Shown in pieces: positions 40,708 through 49,115 of a DNA stretch of 64,000 nucleotides (the stretch's first letter is position 1; each line of letters opens with the position of its first letter). The DNA lies in contig NZ_JAQSDY010000030.1 in the NCBI RefSeq assembly GCF_029946145.1, positions 50,540 to 114,539 of the forward strand, given 5' to 3'. The notes below the pieces were generated by a model. It saw nothing but the letters and a program-made list of their open reading frames with translations, searched no databases and was not told the DNA's origin. Position numbers and translations under genes: made by a program. The stretch is from Brevundimonas sp. (GTDB lineage Bacteria; Pseudomonadota; Alphaproteobacteria; Caulobacterales; Caulobacteraceae).

Positions 40708-41643
40708 ATGTACAAGCTTATCCCGATCACCACCGCCCTCGTCCTCGCCCTCGCCGCCCCGACCGCCGTTCTGGCCGATCCCGGCAATGGAAAGGGCGGC
40801 GGCGACAGACAGGAGCGCGGCAATCGCGGCGGCGACGATGATCGCGGCAACGGCAATGGCCGGGGCAACGGCAACGGCCGGGACGATGACCGCCGCGCCG
40901 ATCGGCCCGAGGTCCGGATCGTCGAGGCGGTGCGCGGCCGCAGCAGTGAACGCGGCGGCGATGACGCCTCCGACGACCGCCGCGAGGTGCGCCGCGAGGC
41001 CGCGCGGCAGGTCTTCCAGACCCGTGACGGCCGCCCCGTGGTCTATTTCAATCGCGACGACGACCGCGGTCTGATCGCCGGCTGCCCGCCTGGACTGGCG
41101 AAAAAGGACAACGGCTGCCTGCCCCCGGGACAGGCGCGCCAGATCGCCCGCGCCGCCGGCTTCGACCGCTATGAGTCGCTGTGGCGCCGTGAGGGGGACC
41201 AGTCCCGCTACCGCTATGAGGACGGCTATCTGTACCGCATGAACCAGCAGGGCTCGCTGCTGGGCTATTTGCCCGTCCTGGGCGGGGCGCTGGCGCCCGG
41301 CGCCGCCTGGCCCTCGCAGTATGCGTACCAGCCGGCCCCCGACTATTATTCCAGCTATTTCGGCCTGCCCGCGAACCAGGACTACCGCTATGCCGACGGC
41401 GCCCTGTACGGCGTCAATCCGCAGACGCAGATGATCAGCCAGGTCGCGGCCTTGCTGACGGGTCAGAACCTCAGCGTCGGCCAGCCCATGCCCGCCGGTT
41501 ATGATGTCTACAACGTGCCGTCCGCCTACCGCGGCCAGTACGCCGACAACGCCAATGCGATGTACCGCTACAACGACGGCTATGTGTATCAGGCCGATCC
41601 CAAGACCCAGCTGGTGACGGCGGTCATCCAGCTGTTGACCTGA
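40708..41643 (+). CDS. Secreted protein with three C-terminal repeats of about 26 residues
   Basis: 311 residues. After the signal peptide (ends VLADPGNG) comes a Gly/Asp/Arg/Asn low-complexity stretch (about 28-65), then CPPGLAKKDNGCLPPGQA (126-143), a motif seen in RcnB-like and other alphaproteobacterial exported proteins. The C-terminal half has three copies of a YRYxDGxxY...Q-rich unit at about 168-193, 226-252 and 286-311; copies 2 and 3 each read NPQTQMISQVAALL or DPKTQLVTAVIQLL. The function is unknown. It stands alone between the LVIVD gene and the fasciclin lipoprotein, 20 bases before the latter. Confidence 0.8.
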   Translation: MYKLIPITTALVLALAAPTAVLADPGNGKGGGDRQERGNRGGDDDRGNGNGRGNGNGRDDDRRADRPEVRIVEAVRGRSSERGGDDASDDRREVRREAARQVFQTRDGRPVVYFNRDDDRGLIAGCPPGLAKKDNGCLPPGQARQIARAAGFDRYESLWRREGDQSRYRYEDGYLYRMNQQGSLLGYLPVLGGALAPGAAWPSQYAYQPAPDYYSSYFGLPANQDYRYADGALYGVNPQTQMISQVAALLTGQNLSVGQPMPAGYDVYNVPSAYRGQYADNANAMYRYNDGYVYQADPKTQLVTAVIQLLT

Positions 41644-41663
41644 TCCCGGACGCGACAGAGAGC

Positions 41664-42236
41664 ATGACCATGAGACTGACAATGCGCTGGGCGCTGGCGC
41701 CCCTTTGCGTGATGGCCCTGGCCGCCTGCGGCGAGGGCGCCGACAAGACAGGAGAGGCGGCGGACGCGTCCGCGCCCTCGAACCGGACCATCACGGAGAT
41801 GCTGAAGGGCGACCGGGCGTTCGGCACGCTGGAACGGGTGCTGGAGAATGCCGCGCTGGGCGACGTGCTGGCGGGCAAGGGCCCCTATACGGTGTTCGCC
41901 CCCTCCGACGCGGCGTTCACGGCCTCGGCCGGGGATCTGGGCGACGAGGCGATGAAGGCCCAGGGGGCGGCCATGCTGCGGGCCCATATCGTGCCGGGAT
42001 CGCTGACCCGCGCCGACATCATCGCCGCGATCGACCGCGGCGGATCCGGCACGGCCCAGATGCGCACCATGGCCAACAGCCTGCTGACCTTCTCGAAGGA
42101 GGGCGAGGCCGTGATCGTGACCGGAGACAACGGCGCCCGCGCCCGGCTGACCGGCGACGAGGCCGTGGCTTCGAACGGGGTGGTCCAGCCGGTCGACGCC
42201 CTGCTGGTCAAACCCGCCGCGCCCGCGGCGAGCTGA
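41664..42236 (+). CDS. Fasciclin (FAS1) domain lipoprotein
   Basis: 190 residues. The signal ends MALAACGEG, a lipobox. One FAS1 domain follows (about 50-185), with FGTLERVLENAALGDVLAGK, GPYTVFAPSDAAFTASAGDL and LRAHIVPGSLT, then SNGVVQPVDALL at the end. FAS1 domains mediate adhesion in many organisms; bacterial lipoproteins of this size are surface or periplasmic proteins of unclear role. It follows the repeat protein by 20 bases and may share its transcript. The start is the first of two ATGs (41664 or 41670). Confidence 0.9.
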   Translation: MTMRLTMRWALAPLCVMALAACGEGADKTGEAADASAPSNRTITEMLKGDRAFGTLERVLENAALGDVLAGKGPYTVFAPSDAAFTASAGDLGDEAMKAQGAAMLRAHIVPGSLTRADIIAAIDRGGSGTAQMRTMANSLLTFSKEGEAVIVTGDNGARARLTGDEAVASNGVVQPVDALLVKPAAPAAS

Positions 42237-42299
42237 GCATTGACCTGACGCCGGGCGGGGCCGACAGCTTCGGCTCCGCCCGCCGCCAAGGACCCCGCC

Positions 42300-43076
42300 A
42301 TGCGCGCTGAAGGAAAGGCTCCCCGCCTCGCCGTGCTGATCGACGCCGAGAACGCCTCGGCGCGGATCGCCGAGGCGCTGTTCACCGAGATCGCCACCCT
42401 GGGTGAGGCCTCGGCCCGGCGCATCTATGGCGATTTCGCCAGCGCCCAGATCGCCGGCTGGACCCGGGTGCTGGCCCGCTACGCCATCCAGCCGCAGCAG
42501 AATTTCGCCAACACCAAGGGCAAGAATTCGGGCGACATCGCCCTGGTCATCGACGCCATGGACCTGCTGCACTCGGGCCGGTTCGACGGCTTCTGCCTGG
42601 TCTCGTCGGACGCCGACTTCACCCGGCTGGCGTCGCGCATCCGGGAAGAGGGCGTCGACGTCTTCGGCTTCGGCGAGCAGAAGACGCCCGAAAGCTTCCG
42701 TCAGGCCTGCACCCGCTTCATCTACACCGAGAACCTCAGCGCGCCCGCGGGCGCGGACGCGGCGCCCGCCGCATCCGGACGGCGGACGGCCGGGACGGGC
42801 CCCGGCGCGGGCGCCCCTCCCGCTCCGGCGCCCGGCAAGCGCAAGCCGGTCGAGGCCGCCCGGCTGATCGCCGCGGTCATCGCCGACATGGACGAGGACG
42901 GCGAGGGCTGGGTCACGGTCAGCGGCCTGGGCGACCGGCTGCGCAACGCCTATCCCGACTTCGACCAGCGCACCTACGGCTACGCCAAGCTGTCCGACCT
43001 GATCCGGGGGACGGGGCGGTTCGAGGTGCAGACCGGCGCCGCCGGCGGGGCCATGCGGATCCGCGACAAGGCCTGA
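42300..43076 (+). CDS. NYN-domain nuclease-like protein with C-terminal OST-HTH/LOTUS domain
   Basis: 258 residues. The N-terminal NYN (PIN-like) domain has LIDAENASARIAEALF (acidic active-site residue near 15), KGKNSGDIALVIDAMDLL near 77-94 and VSSDADFTRLASRIREEGVD near 101-120, the four-aspartate layout of this fold. A Pro/Ala/Gly linker (about 145-180) leads to an OST-HTH/LOTUS-like domain (about 182-255), which binds RNA in relatives. The combination, known in bacteria and eukaryotes, suggests RNA processing in the cytoplasm; no substrate is known. The gene ends 4 bases from a convergent gene. Confidence 0.9.
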   Translation: MRAEGKAPRLAVLIDAENASARIAEALFTEIATLGEASARRIYGDFASAQIAGWTRVLARYAIQPQQNFANTKGKNSGDIALVIDAMDLLHSGRFDGFCLVSSDADFTRLASRIREEGVDVFGFGEQKTPESFRQACTRFIYTENLSAPAGADAAPAASGRRTAGTGPGAGAPPAPAPGKRKPVEAARLIAAVIADMDEDGEGWVTVSGLGDRLRNAYPDFDQRTYGYAKLSDLIRGTGRFEVQTGAAGGAMRIRDKA

Positions 43077-43080
43077 CGGG

Positions 43081-43884
43081 TCAGCGCGCGCCCAGCAGGT
43101 CGGACCAGCGCCAGTCGCCGCCGCCCAGCGCCAGCCGCGGCGCGCCCGGTCCCTCGGCGAAGGCGATGACGGCGAGGCCGCGCATCGGCTGGCTCCGGCA
43201 TTCCCGGGGGGAGAAGGCGACCTCAAGGGCGATGGCCTGCCGGACACCGGCCAGGCCCTTGCCCGCCTGGCCGGGATCCTGGATCCAGTCGCCGTCCCAG
43301 ACGAGGATGGCGCGGCCCGAGGCGGGCATGGCGCGATGGGCCTGGGCCATGGCCGCGCGCACCTCGGGGTCGGCCCGCAGCGCGTCCTGCAGCCGGCGAA
43401 CCATGTCGCAGGACCCGCCCGCCGCGCCGGCGCCGGCGCCTCTACCTCCACCTCCGCCCGATCCCGAACCGCCGCCCTGACCGGTCCCGGCCTTGAGGGC
43501 GCCGGCCAGCTGGGCCTCGCCGATCACGGCCATGGGGGCGACGACAGGGGTCGGGTTGGCGGGCAGGGTCGGGACGTCGGGCGGCAGCGGCGCGCGGACC
43601 GGTCGCGGACGCGGCGCGGCGCGGGCCGGTACCGGGCGCGGCGGCGCGGGCGAGGGGGCGGCGGCGGGCTCGGCCGTGACCGGACCGGGCGGCAGCTCGG
43701 CGATGACAGGGGCAGTGGGCGGCGGCGGAGGCGGCGGTGGTCGGGTCAGGGTGACCGCCACGGCCCTCGGCTCGGGCGCGGGCGCAGGAATTGTGATCGG
43801 CGGCGGGGAAGAGGAGGCGAGGACCAGAAACAGCGTCAGGTGCGCCGACAGACTCAGGGCGACGGCGGGCGCCCATGCCCGCAT
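43081..43884 (-). CDS. Proline-rich single-TM protein, TonB/TolA-like N-terminus
   Basis: 267 residues from ATG 43884. The start has one hydrophobic segment (AVALSLSAHLTLFLVLASSS, about 5-28), then a Pro-rich stretch (about 31-95), as in energy-transducer proteins. The C-terminus does not carry a normal TonB fold; it reads LQDALRADPEVRAAMAQAHR, then GDWIQDPGQAGKGLAGVRQA and a WRWSDLL end. An upstream GTG at 43971 in the same frame would add 29 polar residues. It may connect inner membrane and periplasm, but no partners (ExbB/ExbD) are adjacent. Confidence 0.7.
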   Translation of the reverse strand: MRAWAPAVALSLSAHLTLFLVLASSSPPPITIPAPAPEPRAVAVTLTRPPPPPPPPTAPVIAELPPGPVTAEPAAAPSPAPPRPVPARAAPRPRPVRAPLPPDVPTLPANPTPVVAPMAVIGEAQLAGALKAGTGQGGGSGSGGGGGRGAGAGAAGGSCDMVRRLQDALRADPEVRAAMAQAHRAMPASGRAILVWDGDWIQDPGQAGKGLAGVRQAIALEVAFSPRECRSQPMRGLAVIAFAEGPGAPRLALGGGDWRWSDLLGAR

Positions 43885-44208
43885 CCGGCGGCCGGACGGG
43901 GCGGGACGGCGCGGGGCCGATGCGGTGGCGCCGGGTGATGTTCCGGCTTGCGTCTCAGGGTCTGGCCGCACGTCAACATCCCGACCGGCGAGCCCGCTGG
44001 CGCCCGCGCCGATCTGAAGACCATCCGCCCGCGTCAACAAGGTGGCGGCGGAAAGGCGTCTGCCGCGCCCGCTCCGATACGGCTCAGCTAATGGTCAAGG
44101 TGACGCGTTTTGGCCCCATGCGGGTCATCACTCCGCCCTCCGGGTTACGGCAGGTTCACGTCCGCGCACCTATGCGGGAGCGGCGCCCCGCCAATCAGGA
44201 GACGACAC

Positions 44209-44760
44209 TTGACCCGATCGAAACTCAGGACGGCGGCCATGACCGGCGTGGTTCTCGCCCTCGGCCTCGCCGCCAGCGGCTGCGCCAGCCACAAATTCGT
44301 GCGTGAGAACCTGGCCGTGGTCGACACCCGGGTGACCCAGGTCGAAGGCACGGCCGGACAGGCGCTGGAACGGGCCACCGCGGCCCACAAGCTGGCGGAA
44401 GGCAAATTCCTCTACGAGGTCGTGCTGTCGGACGACTCGGTGAAATTCCCCACCGACCGCCACGCCCTCTCGCCCGAGGCCGAACAGCGCCTGGCCGAAC
44501 TGGCCCAGCGTCTGAAGGGCGAGAACCGCAACGTCTATCTGGAGATCCAGGGTTATACGGACGCCAGCGGCGACGCCGAATACAATGATCAGCTGGGCGA
44601 GGCCCGGGCCGAGGCCGTCCGCCGCTCGCTGAGCCGTCAGGGCATCGCCCTGAACCGGATGGCGACCATCTCCTATGGCGAGGAATCGCCGGTGGCGCCG
44701 AACGAGACGCCGGAAGGCCGGGCCCAGAACCGGCGCGTCGCGATCGTCGTCCTCAGCTAG
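44209..44760 (+). CDS. OmpA-family peptidoglycan-associated lipoprotein
   Basis: 183 residues. The start is TTG 44209, with AGGAG at 44197-44201. The signal ends in GLAASGCAS, a lipobox. A short coiled coil (VVDTRVTQVEGTAGQALERA) is followed by the OmpA-C domain (about 80-183), including YLEIQGYTDASGDAEYNDQL and the NRRVAIVVLS end. The aspartate and arginine residues that bind diaminopimelate in OmpA-like domains are in place. It resembles Pal but is a separate paralogue; tol-pal is at 55307. Probably tethers the outer membrane to peptidoglycan. Confidence 0.9.
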   Translation: MTRSKLRTAAMTGVVLALGLAASGCASHKFVRENLAVVDTRVTQVEGTAGQALERATAAHKLAEGKFLYEVVLSDDSVKFPTDRHALSPEAEQRLAELAQRLKGENRNVYLEIQGYTDASGDAEYNDQLGEARAEAVRRSLSRQGIALNRMATISYGEESPVAPNETPEGRAQNRRVAIVVLS

Positions 44761-44884
44761 GACGACCCCGCAAGCGGGCGGCCGGGCCTTCGGGGCCGGC
44801 CGTCTGTTCGGGCGACGGATTCAGGCGATTGACGGCGCGCCTGCGCTCCCCTCTTGTGTCGGCCCCTTCGATCCCGAGTTGACC

Positions 44885-45637
44885 ATGACCGACGCCCAAC
44901 CCCTCGTCTTCACCGACAATCCGATGAACCCGCTCGAGGAGGCCCTGTACGAGGGGCTGGCCGATGCGTCCCGGATGGGCCTGTTCGAACGGCTGATGCT
45001 CGAGGCCGACCTGTACGCCGTGCCCGAGCCCGAAGGTCCGGGCGGCACGCCCGGCGACGACGGCGCCAAGGTGCTGCGGGCGGGCGAACAGCTGATTCTG
45101 CGCGGCGTGGTGCTGAACGATGGCCGCAACACCGTGACCCTGTTCACCGATCCGCGCCGGGCCACGAAGATGTTCGGCGAGGACGCCCGCATTCTGGCCA
45201 TGCAGGGCCGGGCCCTGCTGGATATCCTCAAGGACGCGGTGGTGCTGCTGAACCCCGAAGGCGGCAAGGGGCTGTTGCTGAACCCTGATCAGATCAAGGC
45301 CGTGCTGGAGCATGAGCCTGTACGGCCGCTGCGCCCGGTCTCGGGCCGCGTCGAACTGCATGAAGTCGAACCGGAGAATGAGCCGGTCATGCTGACGCAG
45401 GCGATCAGGGACACCTTCCCGGCGCCGATGGTCGAGGCCGTCTGGGTGGCCCGCGCCGTCTGGCCCGATCTCGGCCAGATCGGCTGGTTCATGGACATCC
45501 GCTCGGACCGCCCGGCGGACGAGTTGAAGGCGCTGGCTGTGCGCGGCGTGCGCGGCCTCAAATTCGGACCGGAAACCCTCGACGTCTCGGTCAGCAAACC
45601 CGGCGGCAAGCCGGGCGTCGGCGTCAAGGTGATCTAG
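44885..45637 (+). CDS. SseB-family protein with C-terminal SseB domain
   Basis: 250 residues. The N-terminal half (NPLEEALYEGLADASRMGLF, then QLILRGVVLNDGRNTVTLFT) is the SseB fold, and the C-terminal half (MVEAVWVARAVWPDLGQIGW, then RSDRPADELKAL) is the SseB_C domain. The family in E. coli affects serine-sensitivity through an unknown route; it has no catalytic site. The ATG at 44885 is 124 bases after the OmpA-like gene. Its stop overlaps that of the convergent alcohol dehydrogenase gene by 4 bases. Confidence 0.85.
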   Translation: MTDAQPLVFTDNPMNPLEEALYEGLADASRMGLFERLMLEADLYAVPEPEGPGGTPGDDGAKVLRAGEQLILRGVVLNDGRNTVTLFTDPRRATKMFGEDARILAMQGRALLDILKDAVVLLNPEGGKGLLLNPDQIKAVLEHEPVRPLRPVSGRVELHEVEPENEPVMLTQAIRDTFPAPMVEAVWVARAVWPDLGQIGWFMDIRSDRPADELKALAVRGVRGLKFGPETLDVSVSKPGGKPGVGVKVI

Positions 45638-46758
45638 AAGCGCACCACCGTCCGCACCGCCCGACCGTCGGCCAGCCGGTCGAAGGCGGCGTTTATGTCT
45701 GACAGGGCGATCACCCCTGTCAGCAAACGGTCGACAGGCAGGCGGCCCTGTCTGAACAGGGCGACATAGCGGGGGATGTCGCGGCTTGGGACGCAGGTCC
45801 CGATATAGCTGCCCTTCAGGGTCCGTTCCTCGGCGACCAGCGAGACGACATTGACGGCCAGCGCCGCCTCGGGCGGCGGCAGGCCCGCGGTGACGGTTGT
45901 CCCGCCCCGCCGGGTCATGCGCCAGGCGGCGTCCAGGGCGCGGACCGAACCGGCCATCTCGAACACGAAATCCGCGCCGCCGCCGGTCAGGGCGCGGACC
46001 TGTTCCACGGCGTCGGCGTCGCCGGCGTTGACCGTCCGCACCGGACCCAGGGTGCGGGCCAGCGCCAGCTTGTCTTCGGACAGGTCGACCGCGACGACCG
46101 GCGACGCCCCGGCCGCCAGCGCGCCCAGCACCGACGACAGCCCGACCCCGCCCAGGCCGATCACGGCCACGCTCTGGCCCGCCCGGACCCCGGCGGTGTT
46201 CACCACCGCCCCCACGCCCGTCAGGACGGCGCAGCCGAACAGGGCGGCGTGTTCGAACGGCAGGTCGACGTCGACCTTCACCAGCGAGCGGCGCGAGACG
46301 ACGGCGTGACCGGCGAAAGCCGAACAGCCGAGATGGTGGTTCAGGTCGCCCGCCGCGTCATGGATGCGGCGTCCGCCGGTCAGCAGCTCGCCCTTGCCGT
46401 TGGCGGCGGCGCCCGGCTCGCACAGGGCGGGGCGGCCCTCGGCGCACGGGTTGCAGTGCCCGCACGAGGGCATGAAGACCATGACGACATGGTCGCCGAC
46501 GGCCAGATCGGTGACGCCGTCGCCCAGCGCCTCGACCACGCCCGCGGCCTCGTGACCCAGGGCCATGGGCAGGGGGCGGGGCCGGTCGCCGTTGATGACG
46601 CTGAGGTCCGAATGGCACAGGCCGGCGGCCTTGACGGCCACCAGCACCTCGCCGTGGCCGGGCGCGTCCAGGGTGACGGTCTCGATCGAGAGGGGACGGC
46701 TGTCCGCATAGGGACGGGGGGCGCCCATGGTGCGGAGAACGGCGGCGGTGGTCTGCAT
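45634..46758 (-). CDS. Zinc-dependent alcohol dehydrogenase (class III-like)
   Basis: 374 residues. Catalytic zinc ligands are in GLCHSDLSVINGDRPR and GHEAAGVV; the structural zinc lobe is CGHCNPCAEGRPALC. The nucleotide loop is GLGGVGL, followed by VAVDLSEDKL with an aspartate, so NAD+ is the likely cofactor. The SYIGTCVPSRDIPRYVALFR segment is typical of class III-like dehydrogenases that act on alcohols, formaldehyde adducts or mycothiol/glutathione adducts, but no substrate is certain. It differs clearly from the 3564 enzyme, which is predicted to prefer NADPH. Confidence 0.9.
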   Translation of the reverse strand: MQTTAAVLRTMGAPRPYADSRPLSIETVTLDAPGHGEVLVAVKAAGLCHSDLSVINGDRPRPLPMALGHEAAGVVEALGDGVTDLAVGDHVVMVFMPSCGHCNPCAEGRPALCEPGAAANGKGELLTGGRRIHDAAGDLNHHLGCSAFAGHAVVSRRSLVKVDVDLPFEHAALFGCAVLTGVGAVVNTAGVRAGQSVAVIGLGGVGLSSVLGALAAGASPVVAVDLSEDKLALARTLGPVRTVNAGDADAVEQVRALTGGGADFVFEMAGSVRALDAAWRMTRRGGTTVTAGLPPPEAALAVNVVSLVAEERTLKGSYIGTCVPSRDIPRYVALFRQGRLPVDRLLTGVIALSDINAAFDRLADGRAVRTVVRF

Positions 46759-46896
46759 GGCGGCACGCTAGGCGCTTGACGCGGCGTCCGCCAAGCCCAA
46801 GGCTGAGGTCAGGCGCGCACAGACGCGCCGGGGAAACATTGCGCTCAAGCAGCGAGGCGCCGCGCGCCGAGCGATAGCGCACCAAAGAGGGACTTC

Positions 46897-47334
46897 ATGA
46901 CCGGCACCATCGAACGCACGAAGCGCGGCGACTATCGCCGGTTCCAGGCCATCTCAACGCGATGGATGGACAACGACGTCTACGGCCACGTGAACAATGT
47001 CGTCTATTATTCGTGGTTCGACACGGCGGTGAACCGGCTGCTGGTCGTCAACGGCGTGCTGGACATCCATCACGGCACGACCATCGGCCTGGTCGTCGAA
47101 ACGGGTTGCCGCTATTTCGCGCCGACCGCCTTCCCGGATGAAATCCAGGCCGGGGTGCGGGTCGCCCATGTGGGGACCAGCTCGGTCCGCTACGAGATCG
47201 GCCTGTTCCGCAACAACGAGGACGACGCCGCCGCCGTGGGCCATTTCGTCCACGTCTATGTCGACCGCGAAACCAAGCGGCCGGTGCCGGTGGATGACAA
47301 GATGCGGGGCTTCCTGGAGAGCCTGAAGGCGTGA
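46897..47334 (+). CDS. Acyl-CoA thioesterase, hot-dog fold (4-hydroxybenzoyl-CoA type)
   Basis: 145 residues. The segment STRWMDNDVYGHVNNVVYYS holds the catalytic aspartate and GHVNN motif of this family, and FDTAVNRLLV begins the long helix. It hydrolyses acyl-CoA to the free acid and CoA. The gene is preceded by AGAGG at 46885-46889 and starts at 46897 after a 138-base gap from a divergent dehydrogenase. A perfect 12-bp hairpin begins 7 bases after the stop. Confidence 0.9.
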   Translation: MTGTIERTKRGDYRRFQAISTRWMDNDVYGHVNNVVYYSWFDTAVNRLLVVNGVLDIHHGTTIGLVVETGCRYFAPTAFPDEIQAGVRVAHVGTSSVRYEIGLFRNNEDDAAAVGHFVHVYVDRETKRPVPVDDKMRGFLESLKA

Positions 47335-47341
47335 TGCGACT

Positions 47342-47369
47342 TCTCCCTCCCCCTTGTGGGGGAGGGAGA
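47342..47369. terminator. Palindrome that could act as a bidirectional terminator
   Basis: A 12-bp perfect stem (TCTCCCTCCCCC / GGGGGAGGGAGA) with a TTGT loop lies between convergent genes. There is no U tract, and it resembles the palindromic repeats of this genome, so termination is only likely. Confidence 0.5.
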
Positions 47370-47378
47370 TACGTCGCT

Positions 47379-47579
47379 TCAGTCGTCCAGCCGGCCCATC
47401 AGGGCCAGGGCGCCGACGGCGGTCAGGGCGCCGAGGGTGAAGGCGGCGATGATCGAGCCGGTGGCCACGGCGGTGGAGACGCTGACGGGACGGGTCTCGT
47501 ACCATTCCACGATGTCGGCCTCGTCGAGGTCGCCGTCGGTGTACAGGTCAGCGTCGTAGATGACGTCTTCGGCGGTCAT
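47379..47579 (-). CDS. Small single-TM protein
   Basis: 66 residues from ATG 47579. The first 25 residues are strongly acidic (VIYDADLYTDGDLDEADIVE), followed by one membrane segment (TAVATGSIIAAFTLGALTAV and beyond, about 37-60) and a short charged end. Such acidic-head single-span proteins have no known function. It is convergent with the thioesterase gene and has a GAGCCGTTTCC region upstream; the ribosome site is weak. Confidence 0.6.
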   Translation of the reverse strand: MTAEDVIYDADLYTDGDLDEADIVEWYETRPVSVSTAVATGSIIAAFTLGALTAVGALALMGRLDD

Positions 47580-47748
47580 GGAAACGGCTCCGGTTGCGAT
47601 GCAACAGGAATGTGCGCGGACGCCGGCGGTTCCTGCGTCGTGACAGCGCGCCCGCCATCGGCTAGACGCGCGGCTCACCCGTACGCCGTCGCGCCCAGGC
47701 AGCGAGCGACCGCGTCGCGAGCGATAGCGCCCACGTTAAGAGAGCTTC

Positions 47749-48522
47749 ATGGCCGGCCATTCGAAATACAAGAACATCATGCACCGCAAGGGACGCGCCG
47801 ACGCGGTGCGTTCCAAGCTGTTCTCCAAACTGTCGCGCGACATCACCGTGGCCGCCAAGCTGGGCATGCCCGACATCGCCATGAACCCGCGCCTGCGCCT
47901 GGCGGTCAACAACGCCAAGGCCGAAAGCCTGCCGCGCGACGTGATCCAGCGGGCCATCAACAAGGCCGCGGGCGGCGACGTCGATACGATGGAAGAGGTC
48001 CGCTACGAGGGCCGCGGCCCGGGCGGGGTCGGCATCATCGTCGAGGCCCTGACCGACAACCGCAACCGCGCCAACTCCAACATCCGCTCGTGCTTCACCA
48101 AGAACGGCGGCCAGCTGGGCGAGATGAACTCGGTCGCCTTCATGTGGGATCGCGTCGGCCGCATCACCTATCCGGCCGAGGCCGGGACCGAGGACGCCGT
48201 CATGGAGGCCGCCATCGAGGCCGGCGCCCAGGACGTCGAGAGCGATCTGGTCAAGCCCGACATCTACGAGGACGCGCCGGGTCACACCATCTGGACGACG
48301 TTCGAGGACCTGAACGAAGTGGCCGAGGCCCTGTCGAAAATCCTCGGCGACGCCAAATCCACGGCCCTGGTCTGGCGTCCGCAGACCGAGGTTCCGGTCA
48401 ACGGCGAGGCGGTCGGCACGCTGATGAAGCTGCTCGACGCGCTGGACGCCGAGGACGACGTGCAGAACGTCTATTCGAACGAGGACATCTCGGACGAGGA
48501 CATGGCGAAGTACGCGGGCTGA
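47749..48522 (+). CDS. yebC: YebC/PmpR-family regulator, TACO1 homologue
   Basis: 257 residues. The opening [20 protein letters not shown] and the following [15 protein letters not shown] are diagnostic. YebC proteins bind DNA as regulators in some bacteria and assist translation of proline-rich stretches in others, as does mitochondrial TACO1. The DUF28 fold has three domains and no catalytic site. In proteobacteria yebC commonly lies near ruvC-ruvA-ruvB, as here (ruvC is 3.1 kb on). ATG 47749 follows GAGAG with a spacing of about 6. Confidence 0.95.
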   Translation: MAGHSKYKNIMHRKGRADAVRSKLFSKLSRDITVAAKLGMPDIAMNPRLRLAVNNAKAESLPRDVIQRAINKAAGGDVDTMEEVRYEGRGPGGVGIIVEALTDNRNRANSNIRSCFTKNGGQLGEMNSVAFMWDRVGRITYPAEAGTEDAVMEAAIEAGAQDVESDLVKPDIYEDAPGHTIWTTFEDLNEVAEALSKILGDAKSTALVWRPQTEVPVNGEAVGTLMKLLDALDAEDDVQNVYSNEDISDEDMAKYAG

Positions 48523-48587
48523 ACGGAACGGCCAGGGGGCGGGCGGGTTAGGGCAGGCGAACCGCAACGCTTGCCCACGGACCCCTC

Positions 48588-49106
48588 ATGGACATCACCC
48601 AGCTGATCCTCGACGACCACGCCGAGCAGCGTCGCCTGTTCGCCATCCTCGAGCAGATCGATCCGAAGGATGTCGACGCCCTGACCAAGGTCTGGACCCG
48701 TCTGTCCGCCTTCCTCGACGTCCACGCCGAGGCCGAGGAACGGTTCTTCTATCCCGAACTGATGAAGGTCGGGAAATCGGCCAATGACGCCGAGGGGAAT
48801 GACGCCGGTCCCGAAACCGAAGACGCCATCGAGGACCACAACAAGCTGCGCGACGCGGTCAGGGCGGTGGAGAAATATCCCGTCGGAACCGGAGCCTGGA
48901 TCGAGGCGGTCGGCAGGGCCAACGTCGTCAACTCAAGGCACATGGGCGAGGAGGAGCGGCAGGGTCTGACCGACTTCCGCCGCCACGCCCCGCTGCAGAC
49001 CCGGCACGACCTGGCGGTGAAATTCGCCGCCTTCGAGGCCGATCACATCACCGGGGTGAAGCCGGTCAACAAGGACCCCGAAGCCTATGTCGAACAGCAC
49101 GGCTGA
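48588..49106 (+). CDS. Hemerythrin domain protein
   Basis: 172 residues. The iron ligands of the four-helix hemerythrin fold can be placed in ILDDHAEQRRLFAIL, HAEAEERFFYPEL and EDHNKLRDAV, with a further HMGEEERQGL; the spacing fits a non-heme di-iron site. Such proteins bind oxygen, nitric oxide or peroxide, or repair iron clusters. This one has no extra domain. It ends 9 bases from the convergent M20 peptidase gene. Confidence 0.88.
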   Translation: MDITQLILDDHAEQRRLFAILEQIDPKDVDALTKVWTRLSAFLDVHAEAEERFFYPELMKVGKSANDAEGNDAGPETEDAIEDHNKLRDAVRAVEKYPVGTGAWIEAVGRANVVNSRHMGEEERQGLTDFRRHAPLQTRHDLAVKFAAFEADHITGVKPVNKDPEAYVEQHG

Positions 49107-49115
49107 GGCGACGCC

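Noticed and set aside
43885..44040. Start of the Pro-rich TM protein at TTG 44040
   Set aside because: The extra residues are polar and without conserved features. ATG 43884 just before the membrane segment is preferred; GTG 43971 remains possible.
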